Below, in pieces: positions 56,440 through 64,000 of a stretch of 64,000 bases of DNA. This DNA comes from Hydnum rufescens UP504. Taxonomy: Eukaryota > Basidiomycota > Agaricomycetes > Cantharellales > Hydnaceae. Position 1 is the stretch's first letter, and each line of letters begins with the position of its first letter. A program made the translations under genes and the position numbers. The notes under the pieces were generated by a model. The model saw nothing but the letters and a program-made list of their open reading frames with translations. It searched no databases and was not told the origin of the DNA. Location: positions 14,249 through 78,248 of the forward strand of contig MU128989.1 of the NCBI GenBank assembly GCA_014904985.1, given 5' to 3'.

Positions 56440-57082
56440 ATGGAGGCTCTTGCCCTCACTGCATTATCTGAGAGTAAGGATACTCAGATATATATCTATG
56501 GTTTACTAATTCTCCCTGGTGTGCAGTGCAGGATGTGGATCATCTGACAGAAGCAATCCGGAAACTTACAGTTGCTTGCAATGCTCTGATTGCATCTCAA
56601 GATGGGAATGTATCGGATGATCCCCAGCCCACTCAGGCTGCTACAGGTACCCCATCTCTCTCTGGCCCCACTGTCTGCACCACTTCTACAGTCTCTACAC
56701 CTTCCACAATCCCTGTATCATCCATTGCCTCAAGTTCCCTGACTGCCAACACTAAACCCAGTGCAATTGAGATGGCCGCCGCTAATGCCGCCCTTGCCAA
56801 GTGTATCAAAGAGTGCATGGCCCAGAAAACACGCTGGTACGTGGTCTATGTGGGAAGGGAGATAGGTGTGTTTACTCAATGGTGAGTCCAACTTTTAATC
56901 CCTTTTCTATTGGAACAACTCAAAGGTCCCTCAATAGGTCTGAAGTTCAAGCATCAGTCACTGGATATCCACATAACTCCCACGAGTCTTGCACATCAGA
57001 ACAAGATGCGAATGATCGCTTCATGAGGCACGCAATAAGGGCTGGACTTGCAATTGAGACAGAATTGCCTTGTGGTTCTTAA
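56440..57082 (+). CDS. Viroplasmin-like fold protein, module copy 2
   Basis: The start ATG (56440) gives MEALALTALSE. Intron 56474-56526 (53 bp, branch site TTTACTAAT, phase 1) joins to MQDVDHLTEAIRKLTV. A Ser/Thr/Pro-rich middle follows, then RWYVVYVGREIGVFTQW, with intron 56882-56937 (TG|GTGAGT...AATAG) splitting the Trp codon at the same place as in copy 1. The last exon gives SEVQASVTGYPHNSHESCTSEQ and ends at TAA 57082. The G-x-x-G-V-F-x-x-W...V-x-G-Y-P pattern matches the viroplasmin/RNase H1 N-terminal fold. No stops are present, so this copy looks intact. Confidence 0.7.
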
Positions 57083-58129
57083 ATCTTTTGTATTTACACT
57101 CTCATTACAGTAGCACTGAATGTACTGGACTGCTGGTGACTTTTGAAAGGCCAGCATTCTCTGGCATTGAGTTTGCCCTTTGTCCTTTGTCCTTCCTCAT
57201 TTGTGCAGGAGAATTACTGTGTTCTGAGCGGGTGAGTATGAGCTATTTTTCTGACCTACTGGTGAGTCTGACTAAATGAACAATAGTCTAGATTCTTATA
57301 TCTTGTCCTATATCATGGAAATGATTTCCTGCTGTCATATCAACACTTGGTTGACATTACATCTGACCAAAGCCAGCAGCTACCTACTTGGTATCATTCC
57401 AACCTATGCACAGCTTGCCACACATACATCACTCACATTCTGTGTTGGGGAAAGGGAGATCTAGGTTGGTGTTGCTTGACAATGCCGATGTCTGTCATCT
57501 TAAGTATGATCACATGAAGGTAAAGTCGATAGCCACTCAGTCAGGTGGTTTTGGCCACACCTGTAAAGCTAACTGTGATTTTCTCGCAGCTACCACCATT
57601 CTTGCTCTCCCGAAAGCCAGCTGCTATTCACTCATGCAGGACTCGCCATCATTTGCAAAGCAGACCATCACTTACTCGCACACAACTGGCTATGTTTGCA
57701 CCATCGTATCTCAAACTCTACATGACTGCCAACTACAAGCCTCAGTTTTGGTTACCAACACATCATGTACCATGCCCCTTGCCTCAGTTCTTACTACATA
57801 TATCGAGGAACGTCAATCCACTCTGTCCATTGAGGACTTCGCAGATATCAAGCAATGTTGACCTGCCTCTATACCATCATTTGCTTGCCCACACGTACTC
57901 TCGTCTATTCATCTATGAAGCAGATGAACATTCATTCCCAGGTGTTCAACATCCTTCATACGACTCTACCCTACAAGCCCCCCAGAAACTTTCTTCCTCT
58001 TTTCCCCCTTCCAATTTTTTTTGATCATGTCATGCAATACCTAGAGTTTTTATTGAAATGAATTCTGTGTGGGTTGGTCTTTCTTACATTATTTTTGAAT
58101 GGCAGGGGGGGCGGGAAGCTGATGAGGCA
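57083..58129. other. Unassigned region
   Basis: An open frame at 57388-57861 (HSVLGKGRSRLVLLDNADV; LAATTILALPKASCYSL) and an overlapping one at 57545-58024 show no family I recognise. They may be parts of one decayed gene. Confidence 0.25.
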
Positions 58130-58550
58130 ACCCATCGTTATATCCAATAAGCCCAGTAGGTACAATTTGAATAGGCAGTGAGCAGGGGGGCAGGAAACCG
58201 ACAAGGCAAGCTGTCATTATATCCAATGAGCCCGGTAAGTACAATTTGAATGGGCAGTGAGCAGGGGGGAGCTGATGAGGAACCCATCAATATATCCAAT
58301 AACCCCAGTAAGTATGATTTGAATGGGCAGCAAGCAGGAGAGGCGGGCCAATGAGGCAACCTGCTGCTATATCCGGTAGCCTGAGTATTTAAATGGGCAG
58401 TGAGCAAGGGGGACAGGAAGCCGGCAAGACAGCCTACTGTTATATCCAATAGCCCCGGCAACCCACTGACCCAATACTATTTGAATGGGCAGTGAGCAAG
58501 GGGGGCGGGAAGCCGACGAGGCAACCCAGCTGATATATCTGATAAACCCA
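58130..58550. repeat. ~75 bp minisatellite, about six units
   Basis: Each unit has TTATATCCAATARCCCCGG, TTTGAATGGGCAGTGAGCA and GGGGGCGGGAAGCCGACGAGGCAACCC-like blocks. Unit starts are near 58138, 58217 and 58290, then every 70-90 bp. Confidence 0.88.
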
Positions 58551-58739
58551 CCAGCCTGCTAACCCGCTCCTAATATTAGTAATTCTCCTGGTTGATTTTA
58601 TTAGGTAATATTAAGGATATTAGACTGGAAGACTAGACATGCTTGCTAACCATAGAATTCACATCAGCCCTCACAGTCCCATACTGTGTTTGATGTCATC
58701 AATACTACAGTATAGGCTGAGATCGTATCAATGGGTCCC

Positions 58740-59520
58740 AAATGCATAAGCAAAATAAATTGGTAGAGGAAAAACACTCACTCATCAAATCTATTAGGAA
58801 CAACATCTACGAGTGCCTTCATAAGTCCCAGCTACCCAGAGTCATTGGGAACCCTCCAGAGGAACCTGACAGATTTACAATTCTTGACTCATTACAAAAG
58901 TCCTCACTGGGCCACAAGATAAGGCCATCAAGTGGTCCAAGACCCGACACCATTGGCATTAAATCCCCATGGTTTTGTGAAGTAGCTGGTAACTGACCTA
59001 GTCCATTGAGGATTGAAACAAATGGATCCCATGATGGGATTCCAAAATGCCAACATAGAGGGGGACTCACCCTACAAGGTCCTGCGAAAGTCTGCAGTCT
59101 GTCCCAGTCATTTAGGAAGGCTCGCATTATGACATCAGACCACATGGGCACTTGTTTTGATCCATGATCGTATGAGACTGGGGAGCCTCCATACCATCTT
59201 GTGAGGGGCCGAACAATTGTCAGGTCAGGGAAAATGGCACCTGGCCCATGAGCATTATCCCATCACCTGCACTACCTTCCAGACAAGCCTGACACCCAAG
59301 GATGTATTATGCACTCATGCCTACAAGGGATCTGGGGACCCAATAACAACATGGCTTGTTCTTATGCCCACTCTTTTTTGCCTTGTGCACTGCATTCTAG
59401 GGGATCTCACCTTCCATGAGCCAAAGTCAGTCTGGGATGACTTCACTAGAGTCATGAAATCACCTGCATGGCCTGTCATTTGAAGAAATTACCCCTCATG
59501 ACCAAAGGGACTGGGGGGCT
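58740..59520 (+). pseudogene. 3' internal fragment of a family-2-related Gypsy element
   Basis: The frame from 58742 reads KHSLIKSIRNNIYECLHKSQ and RPSSGPRPDTIGIKSPWFCE to 58996, then continues in broken frames (WNKWIPWWDSKMPT; GTWPMSIIPSPALPSRQ). It ends at a purine-rich run (AAAGGGACTGGGGGG, 59505-59518) directly before the LTR at 59522, which fits a polypurine tract. No protein domain is recognised; the assignment rests on position. Confidence 0.45.
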
Positions 59521-59521
59521 G

Positions 59522-59993
59522 TGTTAGTGGTGTTATGAGTCCCTTAGGCCTTAGGGCAACTTCATTCTTTTACATGGATTTACTATAGCTTTCTAGAGCT
59601 AAACTGGTGGAAAGCTTCTCCTCATAGAGGAGTTTGGTGCTGCCCCGGAATTGCCCCTCTTCTCACATAGCTTTCTTAGTCATACTTCCTGTATGGAAAG
59701 AGCCGTGGCAATGCCCAGATGATGTATTTTTTCTACCACCATCAACTGTCCATCTCATAGAGTTGTGGACCTGTTGATTATGCACTACACACTGTGTGAC
59801 TCCCAGCTTTATGACTAAACCTCCTTACTTTTCCCTAGTGGGCATAGAAACCCTAACCCTCCAGGAACTGCTAGCCTGTCAGGCTAGGCGGAACAGTCTC
59901 AGTCCCACAGACTGGACTAATCCATTGGAACCAGAACCTCCTCCATCCTCTGGTCCCTCCCCACTCCTTAATTCAGATACTACCGAATTAACA
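59522..59993 (+). mobile_element. 3' LTR of a Gypsy element related to family 2
   Basis: TGTTAGTGGTGT...GAATTAACA ends (472 bp), diverged from the 5483-5994 LTR but sharing its end sequences and the GGTGGAAAGCTTCTCC and TTTGGTGCTGCCCC blocks. Its right edge truncates the minus-strand gene that starts at 60907. The corresponding 5' LTR is not in sequence order nearby. Confidence 0.75.
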
Positions 59994-60907
59994 CCTTTAA
60001 TGCGAAGAGTGGCAAAACTGTGCAATAGTTGGTATTGATTGAGCTGAAAAAGCCTGTCAGTGATATTCTGAGATATGAGGAGATTTCACTCACCTGGCTG
60101 TAAGGAAGGCAGCATGCTTTCTTCTCCTTTTCCAGGACCTTGTTGATTTCATTGTGGAGGTATGGCCAACCTGGCAACACCAATGACAGGGGCCATGATG
60201 AAAGCCCCTGAATTAACTCATCTATTTCCTCATCCTCATTGTCATCTGAATCTCCAGTATCTTCAGTGATAGGCTTCATTATGCAAGCTCACTTCAGGCA
60301 GATGTCCCCCATGGAATTGGGAATGGGTACAATAGGGACAAGTGGCAGGGGGGACTCAGGTTGGTTGGGACTGAGTGGAAATTGAGATTCATTCATTGTA
60401 TCAACATTAAATTGAGGAGGGGAGGGGGACCATGAGGAGACATAGATGGGAGATGAAACAGGATGAGATCAACAGGCAGGGAAAAAATCCAGCATCCCTT
60501 GAGTGGCAATCTGTTTCTTGTACCTGCACTGTGTCCGCCCCGACTTGCGTGCAACATCTGGGCCTTTGGCATAAGTTTTTGGACAACCTAAGGCCAACTA
60601 AATTGAGATTTCCATAGAATTTTGGACATTTCACACCTTGAGATTCAGTCCTCCTTTTCTTTTCACTTGGCAGCCACTCATCAGCATCAAGACTTGCTGA
60701 AAGAGACTTGAGTTGCTTATTTATGTGAATATCCTCCTGCTCAAGATCATTATCATCAGGATCATCAAGATTGGCATCTTCACTGGCAATGTAACAGGAT
60801 GCAGCATTTTCACAGTGACTGTATGGATCCCAGGTGGAGTCTTCATCATCAGAGTCATTTGGGTCATTTATTTGCCAAAAATAAGAAGTTATTTGGGCAT
60901 TGCCCAT
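59994..60907 (-). pseudogene. Transposon-associated protein N-terminus, truncated by an LTR
   Basis: The ATG (60907) gives MGNAQITSYFWQINDPND, then acidic stretches, DEWLPSEKKRR, a frame change near 60580, an acidic DSDDNEDEEIDELIQGL segment (about 60240), LEKEKKACCLPYSQ, an intron (GTGAGT...TTTCAG, about 60028-60092) and LNQYQLLHSFATLRIKG, where the LTR at 59993 begins. The ITSYF start and the Q-L-x-x-F-A-T-L-R-x-K-G end resemble N-termini of DDE-type transposon proteins I have seen in Agaricomycetes. Stops between 60300 and 60580 show decay. Confidence 0.5.
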
Positions 60908-61256
60908 TAAGTTAATTCAGGAGGTCAAGCAGGTGTTTCCGAATGTGAGTCCACTCAGTGCACTCCAACTAATTGTACATTTCTGTCTTCCTGGGCACAG
61001 CTGGGGACATAATCTCTACAGAATCACTCTCTCCTGGTTAATAGCCACATTCAGGCACAACCCTGAGCCTGGGTGCTTAATTTTAAGGGTCTGGCCAAAT
61101 TTTTTGTGTAATTGTCAAAAAAAAAACAGAATTAAGACCAGCTGAGCATGTATTAAGCTTCTTAGAGCATCTGTGAAGACATAGAAATAATTTCCAGATG
61201 ATTTTGTGGAGTCTTTCAGAGGCAAAATAAATTGGATGACTTTGCCTGTCCATGAC
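60908..61256. other. No gene seen
   Basis: Upstream region of the gene ending at 60907 and left flank of repeat R2. Confidence 0.4.
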
Positions 61257-61916
61257 TGTATAAAAGCTGGTAGATTTCCTGTACCCCCCCATCATCTCCT
61301 CTCTGGAAATCATCACTGTCAACCACTGTCAACTTTTCTGCTTGCCTCTAAAGAACAGTCTATCTATAAGCCATCTGGAGCTAAGTCATCTTCAAGGTTG
61401 TTGAGACAAAGCCACTGGAAGCGCTCTACACAAATCACTAAAGCCAAGGATAGTTGCAGGACCTAAGGTTAGAGTTGCTGGACATCCAAGGAAAAGTAAG
61501 CACAATGAAATATGAATCAGGTTTTGAAGAAAGAAGGAAGAAACATACTAACAATACTAAGCACTGACCAGTCTGTAACTCACAGATATCTGCATTTTGA
61601 CCAGGAGAATGTAAACAAGAATATACAAATATCAGTAAATGAACCAACACAACATGAACAATGTATAAGCCTTTCTACAAGCATCCCAGACAATGTATAA
61701 GCCTTCCTACAAGCATCTCAGATGACATATCATTGACTACAGCTAGTCCATATCCCATCCTATTCTCCACTGAACACCATACACATCTTGCAGAGTGTGA
61801 TCAACCATTGAAGCAAACCAACCCAACGAATAACAACAGAAATACAGTCTCCCATCTACACACTGGCTGAACCAGATTTTGATTTGACAGTCATCAGAGC
61901 TCCCAACCCTTCTTCT
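61257..61916 (+). repeat. Dispersed LTR-like repeat R2
   Basis: Begins at a TATAAAAGC box (61258) and ends near CCTTCTTCTATACTG (61916). The second copy is nested at 53108-53846 in the opposite orientation. Part of it (GTTGCTGGACATCC, about 61470) resembles the family 3 leader at 3590-3632. It carries two units of the ~33 bp minisatellite (61655-61725). Confidence 0.75.
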
Positions 61917-62514
61917 ATACTGCATCACAGCTACTGGTACCATACCAGGTTTGGTGTTGGAAATACTACAGCATTGGCTGCTCATCAGGCTGCCTCGTCC
62001 CATCATCCCCCTTCAAGATCTCCCCTTTGTGTCCTGATACCCCCTCCTAGCACACTGACACCTCCACCTTGCACACCAACACCACCTCACATTCCTACAC
62101 CCCATCACAAGTCTACACCCCCTCCTCACATACCAACACCACATCCCTGTGTGCCTACACCCCCTTGCATGCCAACATCCCCTCAGGAACTGACACCTCC
62201 TCAGAAATCAACACTCACACCTTGTGAGTTGACCCCTCTCCCACCTTGTGAATTGACCCCCCCCCCTGCCTCATGAGTTGACACCCTCAACAATTGACTC
62301 CCTGCCTCATGAGTTGATGCCCCCCCCCTCATGATCCTTGTGAGTTGACCCCCCCACCTCATGAGTTGACTTCTCCACCTCACAAGTTGATGCCCCCACC
62401 CTGTGAACTGACTCCTCATGTGCTGACCCCCCCTCAATGTCTGGACTGTGATGAGGAGCAGAGGGCTCATAAGAGGGTAGATAGTGAGTACTATCCTTTT
62501 GTCTCAAGTGTTCT
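61917..62514. repeat. Low-complexity CT/AC-rich tract
   Basis: Repeats of ACACCCCCTCC, CTGACACC and TGAGTTGA words (62030-62430). Open frames give Pro/Thr-rich repeats. It may be an upstream part of the gene that follows. Confidence 0.6.
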
Positions 62515-64000
62515 GTGGTACCAGGACAAAGTGCTTATCATTCATGCTCAGGGTCTCCAGGCAACTCTAGGTCAGACAATCACCCTCACCCTCACTCTTC
62601 TCACTCTTCTTGTTCCCATTCTTGTCCTCACTCCCATTCTCATCCTTGCTCCCATTCTCATCCTCACTCCCACTCTCATCCTTGCACCTGTTCTCATCCT
62701 CACACCCATTCTCCATGATATCGCACCTGCTCCCCATGAAATCACACCTGCTCCCCATGATATCACACCCACTCCCCTCAATATTGCACCCACTCTTGAT
62801 TCCAATCTTGCCCTCAGCCTCATTCTGATCCCCACTCTCACCCACACTCCCCATCTCATCTCCATTTCCCTCAAAATTGGACTCAAACTCAATCCCCTCA
62901 GTCCCATATGCATGATCCTCATGATCACAGGTACAGGAACCATACAGGGGGTCCCCAATCCCTTCCACATCATAGGGGTCCATCAAGCACATCATATTGG
63001 CCTGCACCACACCCCCAGGTGGCTTCAACTTCTGTGAGGTGTTATGGGCATTTGATGCCCATTGTACAGAGAGGGAGAGGTGCATTGGTGCCAGAACTTT
63101 CTGCCTGTCATAGTGAGGGGCAGGGAAGTTCTCAAGGGCAGGAGAATTATCAGCAGCAAGGTGGTTCTTTTGGGGATCAGGGTCTTCAAGGTCATGGTGG
63201 TCCTGTGCCTGTGCATCCTGCTGGCCAGGGTCATGGATCTTGGGCCAGTGCAGTTAGTGGGTCCACCACTAATGTCTTGGTGCCTCAGCAACAGGTGGCA
63301 GCCCAGGCAACACCATATGACCCCATTATAATTGGTCATTTGCTCAATGCACTTAGTGGACCTGCCCCTAATGTTCTGATGCCTCAGCCACAGGTGGTGG
63401 TGTTGGGGATGCTTTACTCCCCCATCCCAGTGGGCAATTGGTTCATCATCTCTCTGGGCCCTGTTCCAGAAGGCTTCCAAACACCTGATGTATGGCTGGC
63501 TCTGTACCCACAGGTGATTGCAGCTCACACAGAATGCAAGAAGGGCAAGGTTTCGATTCAGCTTCTGTCCAAATGGAGCCACCCACACAATGAGCTGAAG
63601 GTGACTTTGGAGGGATGGGCTGCAACTTGTGCAGCTGAGGTCACAACTGTCACAATCAATGCTTCACATGTGCCATCTGGGCATTACACTGGGTTGAGGG
63701 ATTTAGAATATATTGATCAGGTATATGCTCATGCTCACAGCCAGCAGGAACTGGACAATCTTTTGGCAATAGCACCTCCTTTGATTAAGGACAAAGATTC
63801 TAGGTCTCAATATGGGGAGTACTTCCTCAACTATGACCAGTATCCACCAATCATTGGTCCATTAATACCTAGGGACCAGCACTTATGTCACCTCCAAGTT
63901 GTTGAATTTGACACTGTGTGGTTGGTTGCCTGGCTTGCCCAATTGCCCATCCAAACTGTTGCTCTTGATCTTTGTCAAATGGACATGATGATCCATGCCC
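62515..64000 (+). pseudogene. Unidentified gene with His/Ser repeat N-terminus, running off the window
   Basis: The plus-strand frame through 62515 begins with a His/Ser/Pro repeat (SHSHPCSHSHPHSHSHP). It is interrupted by four TGA codons (62716, 62737, 62758 and 62797, each where CGA would fit) and is then open to position 64000: THTHSPHSHMHDPHDHR, GSSQGQENYQQQGGSFGDQG, two copies of a GPAPNVLMPQPQV-type motif, then a globular-looking part (LSKWSHPHNELKVTLEGWAA; LEYIDQVYAHAHSQQELDNL; YGEYFLNYDQYPPIIGPLIP; FDTVWLVAWLAQLPIQT). About 400 codons are open at the end. I do not recognise the family. The true start is not determined. Confidence 0.45.

Noticed and set aside
58110..58560. Hammerhead ribozyme in the 75 bp minisatellite
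   Set aside because: CTGATGAG is present, but the GAAA core strand and pairing helices are not found.

Overview
ORGANISM. The window looks like a transposon-dense stretch of a basidiomycete (Agaricomycetes-type) nuclear genome. Reasons: two KDZ transposase genes with the CxC2 cysteine cluster, chromodomain Ty3/Gypsy elements, a pogo/Fot1-type DDE transposase, and short 48-60 bp GT-AG introns with CTRAY branch sites. I see no ordinary housekeeping gene. Almost everything is a mobile element, and most coding regions are decayed, nearly always by in-frame TGA codons. LAYOUT. 1-5480: nested remnants of Gypsy family 1 (two gag copies and two LTRs, minus strand) and family 3 (leader and gag, plus strand). 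5483-22993: a chromovirus (family 2) with LTR, Gag, protease, RT/RNase H, integrase and chromodomain. It is split by an 8 kb pogo-type DNA transposon (9137-17097, TA duplication) and by a probable 1.55 kb solo LTR (19793-21341). 23370-31150: a KDZ gene split by a second hairpin-array element (25653-29859) and a family-1 LTR (29860-30505). 33567-37064 and 51560-57082: two copies of a divergent two-gene module, one gene with a viroplasmin-like fold and one large multi-exon gene of unknown function. 37600-41025: an unidentified, probably Gypsy-related element with a membrane-segment ORF. 41026-47519: a third hairpin-array element with TA-flanked inverted ends. 47560-50640: a second KDZ gene. 58740-64000: a divergent family-2 3' end with LTR, a truncated transposon gene, a dispersed LTR-like repeat and an unfinished low-complexity gene. 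THE UNUSUAL SYSTEM. Three elements (9137-17097, 25653-29859, 41026-47519) share one architecture. A ~620-660 bp near-perfect palindrome sits in the middle. On either side are arrays of ~230-370 bp units pointing outward from it. Each unit, read outward, has an A/C-rich linker, a GC-rich hairpin B (ACACCCGC stem), a splice-donor-like AG|GTRAGT, a perfect hairpin A (AAGAGCAGC stem), a branch-site-like CTAAC and a TTCTAG acceptor. Hairpin loops are four bases and strongly strand-asymmetric: RNNA, including GNRA, in hairpin A, and TNNG, including UUCG, in hairpin B, in the outward sense. Together with compensatory stem changes, this suggests constraint on a structured, possibly spliced, outward RNA. 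Element 1 also encodes the pogo-type transposase, so it may be the autonomous member. I do not recognise this family. The RNA interpretation is inference.
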